Shown here in pieces: positions 1-7,218 of a stretch of 12,975 nt of DNA. Below the pieces are notes generated by a model. That model was not told the DNA's origin, made no database searches, and was given only the letters and a program-made list of their open reading frames with translations. A program made the position numbers and the translations under genes. Every line of letters starts with the position of its first letter. The first letter of the stretch is position 1. Source of the stretch: Flavobacteriaceae bacterium (GTDB lineage: Bacteria; Bacteroidota; Bacteroidia; Flavobacteriales; Flavobacteriaceae); assembly GCA_030618945.1 (NCBI GenBank), contig JAUXCI010000040.1, positions 1 to 12,975 on the forward strand. The letters run 5' to 3'.

Positions 1-3
1 AAA

Positions 4-1506
4 ATGAAAATTCTCTCTTCCTCACAAATTTATAAAGCGGATCAGGCCACCATAAAAAATTTAGCTATCTCTTCAACCGAACTGATGGAAATAGCGGCTA
101 CTAAATGTACTGATTGGATTATAGGTCGATATTTGGATCGCTCAAGACAAGTTCATATATTTTGCGGGATGGGGAATAATGGAGGTGATGGTTTGGTAAT
201 TTCAAGAATTCTTATTGAGTCCGGATACTCTGTCACGTGCTATATTGTTAATTTTAGCAAGAAAAAGACTAAAGATTTTCAAATTAACTTTGAGAGATTG
301 AGGCAAATTGGATGTACTCCGGTGGAAATATATGAGTTGAATGACTTCCCTCATATTTCATCAAAGGAGCTGGTAATTGACGCTATTTTTGGCCTTGGAT
401 TGACGAGAGGGCCTGAAGGTATTACCAAAGAAGTTATAATAAGAATAAACAATTCAAAGGCCGAAGTAATCGCGATAGATTTTCCTTCTGGACTTTTTGC
501 AGAAATAGCAGTAACGGAGCCTTCAAGTGTTATTAAAGCGGATGTTACACTTACTTTTCAAAACCCTAAGCTTGCCTTTTTTCTGCCTGACAATAGAAAT
601 TATATCAAAAACTGGATAGTTTTGGATATCGGCCTCGATCAAAATTATATTGATTCAGTTGATTGTCAATATATAACGGTTGATGAAGCTATGGTTAAAT
701 CGATGTTTAAAACAAGGAATAGGTTTACTCATAAGGGAAGTTTCGGACATAGTTTGATGATAGGAGGTAGTTTTGGTAAGATTGGAGCTGTAATATTAGC
801 TTCCAGAGCTTCTCTGAAAGCAGGTAGTGGCTTGGTATCCACCTATATTCCCAAATGTGGTTATACCGCAATGCAAAGCTCAAATCCGGAAATAATGGTC
901 GAAGTGGATGATGAAAACTACCTTCAGTACTTCAATTTTAAAACAAAACCAACTACTATTGGAATTGGAATGGGGATGGGAATGCATCTGAAAACCAAAA
1001 AGGGTTTTATTGCCTTTTTAAAAAGTAATAAAATTCCTATGGTTATTGACGCAGACGGACTCAATATTATTGCAGAACACGATGAATTGTCAGATTTGAT
1101 TTTAGAAAACATTATTCTTACTCCGCACCCAAAGGAGTTTGAACGATTAGTGGGTACATGGAAAAATGATTTTGAAAAGCTCGACAAGCAAAGTGAATTT
1201 TCAAATACGCACAAATGCCTTGTCGTTTTAAAAGGAGCATATACTTCTATTTCCTATAGGGGTAAAATTTATTTTAACACAAGTGGAAATCCTGGTTTGG
1301 CCACCGCCGGAAGTGGTGATGTATTGTCAGGAATCATAACCGGATTACTCGCTCAAGGTTATAACACCCTTGAAGCCGCTCTTATTGGTGTATATATTCA
1401 CGGAAGAGCTGCTGATTTGGGAATTCAAGATAAAGAGTCCATGGAGTCTTTTATTGCAAGTAATTGTATAGATAATCTTGGGAAGGTATTTAAGGAACTT
1501 ATTTAG
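4..1506 (+). CDS. nnr: Bifunctional NAD(P)H-hydrate repair enzyme (epimerase + ADP-dependent dehydratase)
   Basis: A cytosolic metabolite-repair enzyme of 500 residues, the usual length for the fused family. The N-terminal half (about 1-215) is the YjeF_N-type NAD(P)HX epimerase, with NNGGDG at 58-63, an Asp at 126 in VIDAIFGLG and DFPSGL at 159-164. The C-terminal half (about 225-500) is the ribokinase-like dehydratase that removes the hydrate at the cost of ADP or ATP: HKG at 243-245, DADGLN at 349-354, TPHPKE at 373-378, and the signature GNPGLATAGSGDV at 428-440 with the catalytic Asp at 439. The Gly-rich motif, often GPGLG in this family, is here a Gly-Met run at 320-327. The ATG lies three bases from the window edge, so promoter and leader cannot be seen. 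The start looks right because the family's N-terminal helix begins there. The gene faces the ACT-domain gene convergently. Confidence 0.95.
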   Translation: MKILSSSQIYKADQATIKNLAISSTELMEIAATKCTDWIIGRYLDRSRQVHIFCGMGNNGGDGLVISRILIESGYSVTCYIVNFSKKKTKDFQINFERLRQIGCTPVEIYELNDFPHISSKELVIDAIFGLGLTRGPEGITKEVIIRINNSKAEVIAIDFPSGLFAEIAVTEPSSVIKADVTLTFQNPKLAFFLPDNRNYIKNWIVLDIGLDQNYIDSVDCQYITVDEAMVKSMFKTRNRFTHKGSFGHSLMIGGSFGKIGAVILASRASLKAGSGLVSTYIPKCGYTAMQSSNPEIMVEVDDENYLQYFNFKTKPTTIGIGMGMGMHLKTKKGFIAFLKSNKIPMVIDADGLNIIAEHDELSDLILENIILTPHPKEFERLVGTWKNDFEKLDKQSEFSNTHKCLVVLKGAYTSISYRGKIYFNTSGNPGLATAGSGDVLSGIITGLLAQGYNTLEAALIGVYIHGRAADLGIQDKESMESFIASNCIDNLGKVFKELI

Positions 1507-1660
1507 CCTCAAGTCTGGCATTAATTTTAGAGTATTAAAACAAATCGAACTCAGGTTAATAGTTTATGAACCCAGTATAGATTATGGTTTAGAAGAGAAT
1601 TATTTGTTATTTATGTACTTTGAGTTTATCCAAGAAAAATACAATCAAAAATTATAGCAA
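1507..1660. other. Convergent intergenic gap with one copy of a 17-base repeat
   Basis: These 154 bases separate the 3' ends of nnr (+) and the ACT-domain gene (-). No open frame of useful length, RNA gene or strong hairpin with a T-run was seen, which is unusual for a convergent pair. The only notable content is a 17-base sequence at 1542-1558 that recurs in inverted orientation at 12802-12818. Confidence 0.6.
1542..1558 (+). repeat. 17-base dispersed repeat, copy 1
   Basis: AAATCGAACTCAGGTTA here is the exact reverse complement of 12802-12818. Similarity does not extend clearly beyond these bases. The repeat lies 36 bases after the nnr stop codon. Confidence 0.6.
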
Positions 1661-2320
1661 CTAAGATTTCTTAAGATCAATAAGAATTGAAAAAGTTTTA
1701 TTAATATCTTCTTCTTTAACCACCAAGGTGATTTCATGTGTAGTAGAAATCACTTCTTGTACAGGAATATTAGCCCAGGCTAACTGCTTAAGGATAAAGT
1801 AATAAACACCTGATTGCTCAATATTTTTTTTCGGTAACTTAATTGTTATAGAGGCTAGTTTCGGCATAAAACTAATCATTTCTTCATCCTGGAAAATCGT
1901 ATCAATTTCTTCTTTCAGATTAGAACTGATCACAATATTCGTTTCAAAAATACCTTGAGATACGGTGAAAAAAGATTCCCGGTTATTGCCAATCTTGGCA
2001 AAGATGAGTGAAATTTGTTTGGGTAAAGTATTAGAATTCTTAAAGGTATAATCAAAGAGGTCAGATCTTACAATAAAATCACCTAGCTTAAGTGATAGCG
2101 CTTTAATATTCTTACGAATTTTTATGATTTCAATGGGTGACATCCTATTGATAGACATCATAATAGCCCCTGGTTTTACAGTTTTTCCCAAAGCGTGTTC
2201 CACTTCTTCCTGTATAAGTCTTGCAAGGGAAGAAACATTGATCAGTTTGTCCTGCATAGCCTCTTCTATAAAAGGAGTTCTCTTGATTATGGTTTCAACC
2301 GTTTCCTGGATTGTTTTCAT
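1661..2320 (-). CDS. ACT-domain protein with HTH-like N-terminus, divergent from aspartate kinase
   Basis: A 219-residue soluble protein with no catalytic motif that I recognise. Residues 1-65 are helical and HTH-like, with basic and hydrophobic alternation (VSSLARLIQEEVE, then GKTVKPGAIMMSINRM). From about 82 to 217 the pattern resembles the tandem ACT pair at the end of aspartokinases: a divergent first unit (82-142) and a clearer second unit (155-217) with SGVYYFILKQLAWANIPVQE and ISTTHEITLVVKEED, where ACT domains have GFL..VF..L and ISTSE..I.LVV. ACT units bind amino acids, so a sensor or regulator of the aspartate pathway is a reasonable inference, supported by its position head-to-head with lysC across 98 bases. 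I recall similar stand-alone proteins in Bacteroidota but know no assigned function. The ATG at 2320 is the only start that keeps the whole N-terminal unit. Confidence 0.85.
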   Translation of the reverse strand: MKTIQETVETIIKRTPFIEEAMQDKLINVSSLARLIQEEVEHALGKTVKPGAIMMSINRMSPIEIIKIRKNIKALSLKLGDFIVRSDLFDYTFKNSNTLPKQISLIFAKIGNNRESFFTVSQGIFETNIVISSNLKEEIDTIFQDEEMISFMPKLASITIKLPKKNIEQSGVYYFILKQLAWANIPVQEVISTTHEITLVVKEEDINKTFSILIDLKKS

Positions 2321-2393
2321 TGTTGAAAATTGAACAAATTGTTATAATATGTAAATATATTATAAAAATTTTTAGCCATTCTTATAATTAGCG

Positions 2394-2401
2394 AATATTT
2401 G
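2394..2401 (+). promoter_or_regulatory. Possible -7 box for aspartate kinase
   Basis: AATATTTG matches seven of eight positions of the Bacteroidota -7 consensus TAnnTTTG and ends 17 bases before the ATG. No TTG is present at the right distance upstream, so the match is weak. The 98-base spacer must also carry the promoter of the divergent ACT gene, for which I see no convincing box. Confidence 0.3.
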
Positions 2402-2418
2402 CCAATAAATTAATTAAA

Positions 2419-3762
2419 ATGATCGTATTAAAATTTGGTGGAACCTCGGTTGGATCAGTTGAGAATTTTAGAAAAGTTGCTGGTATAATTAATGATGTCA
2501 AGGAACCTAAGATTGTAGTTTTATCTGCTATGTCTGGTGTCACTAACACCTTGGTAAAGCTTATCGAAAATTTAGAATCCGGGGATACTAACAATGCCCT
2601 GGTTCAAATAAATGCATTGAATGAAAAATATATAGAAGTAGCCAGGGATTTATTGGATGATGATAATGGGTTTTATAAGGCTCAAGTATTTTTGAATAAA
2701 CATCATCAACAATTGCTGTCTATGGTTACGGAGAAATTTACTACAACTGTAGAGAGAATAATAATGGCTGAAGGTGAATTGGTGTCCACCAATTTATTTC
2801 AATTGTTTATGGAAGAGCATAGTGATTCTGTTTTGCTATCGGCATTGGATTTTATGCAGATTGATAAATATGGAGAACCAAATACCAATGTGATCCAGGA
2901 TCGATTATCAAAAATTTTAGCCAATCATTTGTCAAAGGATACTTTTATAACTCAAGGATTTATATGCAGGAATGAAAAGGGAGAAATTGATAATCTTAAA
3001 AGAGGAGGAAGTGATTACAGTGCTTCTCTAATAGGATCTGCTGTCAACGCTAAACAAATCCAAATATGGACTGACATAGACGGGATGCACAATAATGACC
3101 CAAGGTATGTGGATCAAACATTCTCAGTTCAAGAAATTTCATTCCATGAAGCAGCGGAGTTGGCGTATTTTGGTGCTAAAATATTACACCCTCAAAGTAT
3201 AATTCCTGCACAGGAAAAAAACATCCCTGTTTTATTAAAGAACACTTTTAAACCTGAATGCAAGGGAACTTTGATTCACAATAAAGCAAGGTCCGAAAAG
3301 ATCAGAGCAATAGCAGCCAAAGACAATATTACAGCCATAAAAATAAAGTCATATCGAATGTTAATGGCCTATGGTTTTCTTAAAAAAGTGTTTGAGGTAT
3401 TTGAACAGAACAAGACTTCGATCGATATGATTACTACCTCAGAGGTAGCCATATCATTGACCATTGACAATACATCGAGACTAAATGAAATAACCAGAGA
3501 TTTACAGGGTTTTGGAAATATTGAAATTGACTCGGAACTGAGTATCATATGTATCGCTGGTGATCTGGCACAGAATAACAAAGGCATTACATCTGCCATT
3601 TTTAATGGGCTAAAGGATATACCCGTCAGGATGATTTCCTATGGAGGCAGCAATTATAATTTGTCTTTTTTGGTAAAGACATCGGATAAGATAGCTGTTC
3701 TCAATATTTTAAATCAAGGATTGTTCCCTGAATTGAAAACAGAAAATGCTTTATATGTATAA
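2419..3762 (+). CDS. lysC: Aspartate kinase, monofunctional, with C-terminal tandem ACT domains
   Basis: Phosphorylates L-aspartate with ATP, the first step towards lysine, threonine, methionine and diaminopimelate. It has 447 residues, normal for a monofunctional enzyme. The kinase domain (about 1-285) shows KFGGTS at 5-10, AEGELVS at 117-123, RGGSDYS at 195-201 and WTDIDGM at 217-223. Two ACT units follow (about 304-365 and 373-436). The segment GFLKKVFEVFEQ with ITTSEVAISLTID (319-350) is close to the lysine-binding region of E. coli aspartokinase III, so feedback inhibition by lysine is likely by inference. No homoserine dehydrogenase domain is fused. The gene runs divergently from the ACT-only protein, and its stop codon abuts a strong hairpin terminator. 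The ATG puts the KFGGTS motif at the expected N-terminal position. Confidence 0.96.
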   Translation: MIVLKFGGTSVGSVENFRKVAGIINDVKEPKIVVLSAMSGVTNTLVKLIENLESGDTNNALVQINALNEKYIEVARDLLDDDNGFYKAQVFLNKHHQQLLSMVTEKFTTTVERIIMAEGELVSTNLFQLFMEEHSDSVLLSALDFMQIDKYGEPNTNVIQDRLSKILANHLSKDTFITQGFICRNEKGEIDNLKRGGSDYSASLIGSAVNAKQIQIWTDIDGMHNNDPRYVDQTFSVQEISFHEAAELAYFGAKILHPQSIIPAQEKNIPVLLKNTFKPECKGTLIHNKARSEKIRAIAAKDNITAIKIKSYRMLMAYGFLKKVFEVFEQNKTSIDMITTSEVAISLTIDNTSRLNEITRDLQGFGNIEIDSELSIICIAGDLAQNNKGITSAIFNGLKDIPVRMISYGGSNYNLSFLVKTSDKIAVLNILNQGLFPELKTENALYV

Positions 3763-3796
3763 AAAAAACATCCGTCGATTGACGGATGTTTTTTTT
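3761..3796. terminator. Bidirectional intrinsic terminator between lysC and the DUF3276 gene
   Basis: Left arm ACATCCGTC (3768-3776), loop GATT (3777-3780) and right arm GACGGATGT (3781-3789) form a nine-bp stem. The flanking A8 and T-run can pair to extend it towards 16 bp. Read on either strand the stem is followed by a T-run, so it can stop lysC from the left and the PUR-like gene from the right. It starts within the TAA of lysC and ends one base before the stop codon of the facing gene. Confidence 0.93.
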
Positions 3797-3797
3797 A

Positions 3798-4181
3798 TCA
3801 GATATCTTCAAATTTTAAGTCTGTAAAGCTCTCAGTGGAAGATCCGTTTTGTTCACTTGTGTTTACCTCTTCACTTACTGGCTTGTGGTAATCCTTTTGA
3901 TGACGTTCACTTATCACCTCCTGGCCTTTCTCTTCAAGAATAAAAGAAGTGGCCTTATTCATCATGTCACTAAATTCAGTAAAATCTTCTTTATATAGAT
4001 AAATTTTATGTTTTTTATAATGGAAAGATCCATCTTCATGAGTAAATTTTTTACTCTCAGTTAAGGTCAAATAATAATCACCAGCCTTAGTTTCTCTTAC
4101 ATCAAAAAAATAGGTTCTTCTACCTGCTCTTAATACCTGAGAAAAGATTTCTTCCTGTTCAATAAACCCTTTTTCGTCCAT
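3798..4181 (-). CDS. DUF3276 family protein, PUR-alpha-like nucleic-acid-binding protein
   Basis: A 127-residue acidic protein of the DUF3276 family, the Bacteroidota single-repeat version of the PUR domain found in eukaryotic Pur-alpha and Borrelia BpuR. Residues 9-83 form the PUR unit: EEIFSQVLRAGRRTYFFDV, a central strand pair around DYYLTLTESKKF, then KHKIYLYKEDFTEFSDMMNKA as the closing helix. Residues 84-127 are a low-complexity tail rich in Glu, Ser and Asn ending in FEDI, likely disordered. Family members bind single-stranded nucleic acid; the target here is unknown. It lies 99 bases downstream of the ABC exporter on the same strand but has a good promoter of its own, bracketed by an inverted repeat. 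The leader is almost purely A/T. Identity as DUF3276 is fairly sure; the cellular role is not. Confidence 0.9.
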   Translation of the reverse strand: MDEKGFIEQEEIFSQVLRAGRRTYFFDVRETKAGDYYLTLTESKKFTHEDGSFHYKKHKIYLYKEDFTEFSDMMNKATSFILEEKGQEVISERHQKDYHKPVSEEVNTSEQNGSSTESFTDLKFEDI

Positions 4182-4208
4182 ATTAAATTTAAATTTAAAT
4201 TATATTTT

Positions 4209-4260
4209 AATAATTGTTGAGACAAATCTATAAAATTAAACAACGTATGCAACAATTATT
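4209..4260. repeat. 11-bp inverted repeat bracketing the DUF3276 promoter
   Basis: AATAATTGTTG at 4209-4219 and its exact reverse complement CAACAATTATT at 4250-4260, separated by 30 bases. On the minus strand one arm covers the -33 element and the other the predicted start of transcription, an arrangement expected of a paired operator. It could also fold as a weak AT-rich stem, but it lacks a following T-run and a G/C core, so it is not a good terminator for the upstream ABC gene. Confidence 0.6.
4223..4252 (-). promoter_or_regulatory. Promoter of the DUF3276 gene
   Basis: On the minus strand TAGATTTG (4230-4223) fits the Bacteroidota -7 consensus TAnnTTTG exactly, and a TTG at 4252-4250 lies 19 bases upstream, the expected -33 spacing. 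Transcription should begin near 4216, leaving a leader of about 35 bases. Confidence 0.6.
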
Positions 4261-4280
4261 TAACTCATTTTTGAGCCATT

Positions 4281-6047
4281 TTATCCTCGATTTGTTAACT
4301 TTTCTTCAAGTTGTTGATTATAAATATCTTGATAATAACCGCTGTTGTTGATAAGCTCATCATGGGTGCCGGATTCTATCATTTTTCCCTCATCTAAAAC
4401 GAGAATCTGGTCCGCATTTTTTACCGAAGAGGCTCGATGACTAATAATAATCGTTGTTTTACCTTTTGTAGCTTTTTCCAGGTTTTTCAAAATGATTTCT
4501 TCGGTTTCTGTATCAACGGCTGACAAACAGTCGTCAAAAATCAGAATTTCAGGATCTGTAATAAGGGCTCTTGCAATGGAGATTCTTTGTTTTTGCCCAC
4601 CGGAAAGGGTTACCCCCCTTTCTCCAACCAAGGTGTCAAATTTATGATTGAATTTTTCAATATTATTAAATATATAAGCTGATTTTGCCGCGTTCTCTAC
4701 TTCCTCATCAGAAGCATTTTCCTTACCTATCTTAATATTGTCCTTTATTGTATCAGAGAATAAAAAAGCATCCTGAGGTACAAACCCAATAGATTCTCTT
4801 AAAGAAGTCAGGTTAATTTTTTTAACAGGGACCTGATCAATTAAAACTTCTCCAGTATCTGCATCATAAATTCGAGCTATCAAGGCGGCAATGGTTGATT
4901 TTCCAGACCCTGTTTTACCAAGAATGGCTAAGGTTTTTCCCCGTGATATTTTGAAATTCAGATTTTTTAAAGCATTGATTTTTGTATCTTCATAGGTAAA
5001 GGAAACGTTTTTGAATTCCAGATCCCCTTTAAGGTTTGACTTGACATCCGTATAGTTTTTTATACTGGGTTCTTCGTTTAAAAAATCATTGATTCGTTTT
5101 TGAGATACTTCAGCCTGTTGTACTATTGAAGTTACCCAGCCTACTACTGCAACGGGCCAGGTAAGCATATTCACATAAATAATAAACTCCGCTATGATTC
5201 CGATATTATCAATTTCTCCGTTGATATATTGCATGCCTCCAACATAAATCACTAAAATGTTACTGATACCAATAAGCAAGAGCATTGAAGGGAAAAATAA
5301 AGCTTCAGCCTTGTAAAGAGAAATGTTTTTATCTTTACTTGTATTGGATAAATCTTCAAATGAATTTGATGTAAACTTTTCAATACTATAGGCTTTTACC
5401 ACATTAATTCCCGAAAAAGTTTCTTGAGCAAAGGCCGTTAGTTTAGAAAGGTATTGCTGTACAACATTACTTCGTTTATTGATAACGCCACTTAGAATAT
5501 AAATGGATACCGATAATATAGGTAGAGGTAGCAAGGTGTAAAAAGTAAGTTTTGTATCAATTTGAATCATTTTTGTAATAGCAACAACAAATAAAACAAG
5601 CATATTCATTGTATACATGATCGCTGGCCCCACATACATCCTGACCTTTCCCACATCTTCACTTATACGGTTCATTAAATCCCCGGTTCTATTTCTTTTA
5701 TAAAAATTTAGGGAAAGGTTTTCATACTGCTGGAAAATCTCATTTTTTAAATCGAATTCGATTAATCGGGACATCACGATTAGAGTCTGTCGCATCATAA
5801 ATGTGAAAAAGCCGGAAATCAGAGCGGCTCCTATGATGTACAAAATATTAATGATAAGTTGGGACTTTACAATTTCTAAATCCGTAATGCGGTTATTGCT
5901 GTAATCTTCAACAATATTCAATGATTCTCGGATGAGTTGAGGAATTTGAAGTGCAAATACTTTGGCCACTACAGTGATTAAAATCCCTACAATCAATCTA
6001 AATTTATATTTATAAAAAAATTTATTTAAATACTGTAATGCACGCAT
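4281..6047 (-). CDS. ABC exporter, fused membrane and ATPase domains (MsbA/MdlA-like)
   Basis: A half-transporter of 588 residues from the chosen ATG. The membrane domain (1-325) has about six hydrophobic helices, near 15-36, 62-84, 137-158, 167-187, 250-270 and 285-310. The ATPase domain (about 341-588) has an aromatic A-loop at Tyr352, Walker A GKTGSGKST at 377-385, Q-loop Gln425, signature LSGGQ at 481-485, Walker B ILIFDD at 501-506 and the switch His537. The residue after the Walker B Asp, normally Glu, is Asp506, as in the degenerate subunit of heterodimeric exporters; no partner subunit is encoded here. The substrate cannot be read from sequence; a lipid or drug is usual for the family. 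An upstream GTG at 6086 would add 13 residues but lies in the promoter, so the ATG at 6047 is preferred. Confidence 0.92.
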   Translation of the reverse strand: MRALQYLNKFFYKYKFRLIVGILITVVAKVFALQIPQLIRESLNIVEDYSNNRITDLEIVKSQLIINILYIIGAALISGFFTFMMRQTLIVMSRLIEFDLKNEIFQQYENLSLNFYKRNRTGDLMNRISEDVGKVRMYVGPAIMYTMNMLVLFVVAITKMIQIDTKLTFYTLLPLPILSVSIYILSGVINKRSNVVQQYLSKLTAFAQETFSGINVVKAYSIEKFTSNSFEDLSNTSKDKNISLYKAEALFFPSMLLLIGISNILVIYVGGMQYINGEIDNIGIIAEFIIYVNMLTWPVAVVGWVTSIVQQAEVSQKRINDFLNEEPSIKNYTDVKSNLKGDLEFKNVSFTYEDTKINALKNLNFKISRGKTLAILGKTGSGKSTIAALIARIYDADTGEVLIDQVPVKKINLTSLRESIGFVPQDAFLFSDTIKDNIKIGKENASDEEVENAAKSAYIFNNIEKFNHKFDTLVGERGVTLSGGQKQRISIARALITDPEILIFDDCLSAVDTETEEIILKNLEKATKGKTTIIISHRASSVKNADQILVLDEGKMIESGTHDELINNSGYYQDIYNQQLEEKLTNRG

Positions 6048-6085
6048 AAATTCTAGTGACTCAACTTTGACGTGACGAAGATACA

Positions 6086-6093
6086 CAAATATA
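6086..6093 (-). promoter_or_regulatory. -7 box of the ABC exporter
   Basis: The minus strand reads TATATTTG, an exact fit to TAnnTTTG. Transcription would start near 6079, 32 bases before the ATG at 6047. The GTG that opens the longest frame falls inside the last bases of this box. No TTG was seen at -33. Confidence 0.5.
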
Positions 6094-6155
6094 ATATGTT
6101 GACATTTATAAGTAGGGCTCAGTAATAATTTTAACCTTTTCTTTAGAATTTCAAA

Positions 6156-6185
6156 TTTGCTATTGAAAAAAAAGTGGTATTTTCG
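6156..6185 (+). promoter_or_regulatory. Promoter of nusB
   Basis: TTTG at 6156-6159 and TATTTTCG at 6178-6185 (seven of eight to TAnnTTTG), 18 bases apart. Transcription should start near 6192, giving a leader of about 50 bases. The TTG that opens the longest reading frame (6157) is part of the -33 element, which excludes it as a start. Confidence 0.55.
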
Positions 6186-6243
6186 CCCACGAATTATACG
6201 TCAAAATATTTTAAAGTATTTGACCTTACGATCTTTAAAAAAA

Positions 6244-7182
6244 ATGGTAAATAGAAGACATATTCGTATCAAGGTGATGCAATCCATCTATGCTGTGCTA
6301 CAGTCTAAAAGCGACAACTTACCCAAAGAAGAAAAATTCTTACTATTCAATATTAAAAAGGCAACAGATTTATATGTGCTTCAACTTTTGTTGATGGTTG
6401 AGATTCGCAACCTTTCGTTTGAGCATATTGAAATAAAGAAGAAGAATTTTTTGGCAACAGATGAGGATATAAATCCGAGCTTAAAATTTGTCAATAACCG
6501 TTTGATAAAAGCAATTATAGATAGCCGTGAAATCACAGATTATGCAGCTAAAACTAAGTTGATAAGCTGGAAAGATAACAGAGAATATGTGAGAATTATT
6601 TTGGACGATTTGATAGAGAGTGAGGACTATAAAGGATACATCAATTCAAATACTTCCAGTTTCTCTGAGGATCAAGCATTTATAATGAATTTTTTTAAAA
6701 AAACACTTGCTCCTAATGAAAAGCTTTTTGATTATTATGAGAGTTTGAATTTGAGTTGGGTTGATGATTATCCCTTGGTTAATACCACCCTCTTAAAGGT
6801 AATAAAACAAATGAAAGAGGGAGAGCTTTTTAGTTTGAAGCAATTGGAAGTTAAGAAAGATGACGAAGAGTTTTTAATTGATTTGTTTAGAAAAACTGTT
6901 TTGCACCAGCAAGAATTTACGCCCGAAATAGATGAAAAAACACCTAACTGGGATACTGAACGAATTGCGGATATGGATATGATCCTTATAAAAATGGCTC
7001 TGACTGAATTTTTGTATTTCCCATCGATTCCAACCAAGGTAACCATCAACGAATATATTGAAATCGCTAAAGATTATTCCACTCGTAAGAGCAGCTATTT
7101 CATCAATGGTGTATTGGACAAACTATTAAAAGATTTCAGCAAATCAGGACGATTAAATAAAATAGGTAGGGGATTGTTGTAA
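6244..7182 (+). CDS. nusB: NusB, transcription antitermination factor, enlarged Bacteroidota form
   Basis: NusB with NusE (ribosomal S10) binds boxA RNA and supports processive transcription of rRNA operons. The 312-residue product is over twice the length of E. coli NusB (139). Residues 1-20 (RRHIRIKVMQSIYAVLQ) match the family's first helix. The canonical remainder is at about 205-300, with LIDLFRKTVLHQQ, DMDMILIKMALTEFL at 243-257, IPTKVTINEYIEIAKDYS at 262-279 and the closing YFINGVLDKLLKDF at 285-298. Between them about 180 residues of charged helical sequence are inserted. The open frame extends upstream to 6157, but those residues are lysine-rich and cross the promoter; the ATG at 6244 begins the conserved N-terminus. 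It has its own promoter, and another box lies just after its stop codon. Confidence 0.93.
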   Translation: MVNRRHIRIKVMQSIYAVLQSKSDNLPKEEKFLLFNIKKATDLYVLQLLLMVEIRNLSFEHIEIKKKNFLATDEDINPSLKFVNNRLIKAIIDSREITDYAAKTKLISWKDNREYVRIILDDLIESEDYKGYINSNTSSFSEDQAFIMNFFKKTLAPNEKLFDYYESLNLSWVDDYPLVNTTLLKVIKQMKEGELFSLKQLEVKKDDEEFLIDLFRKTVLHQQEFTPEIDEKTPNWDTERIADMDMILIKMALTEFLYFPSIPTKVTINEYIEIAKDYSTRKSSYFINGVLDKLLKDFSKSGRLNKIGRGLL

Positions 7183-7189
7183 AAAATTA

Positions 7190-7197
7190 TATTTTTG
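7190..7197 (+). promoter_or_regulatory. -7 box of the DUF1573-yajC operon
   Basis: TATTTTTG, exact to TAnnTTTG and followed by CAC, lies 21 bases before the ATG at 7219. Transcription would begin near 7204, leaving a leader of about 15 bases. No clear TTG lies at -33; read-through from nusB is also possible. Confidence 0.5.
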
Positions 7198-7218
7198 CAC
7201 AAAGAAAATTAAATAATA

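Noticed and set aside
924..1214. 96-codon minus-strand frame inside nnr
   Set aside because: It lies antisense to the conserved dehydratase domain; the repetitive Pro-Ile stretch is the complement of the Gly-Met run.
4182..4208. AAATTT-type tandem repeats before the DUF3276 start
   Set aside because: Simple A/T-rich leader sequence, common before start codons in this phylum; not treated as a functional repeat.
4209..4260. The inverted repeat read as a terminator for the ABC exporter
   Set aside because: A 30-base loop, an almost pure A/T stem and no T-run make it a poor terminator; its position over a promoter fits an operator better.
6157..6243. N-terminal extension of NusB from the TTG at 6157
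   Set aside because: The TTG lies in the -33 element and the -7 box falls inside the extension; the conserved protein begins at 6244.
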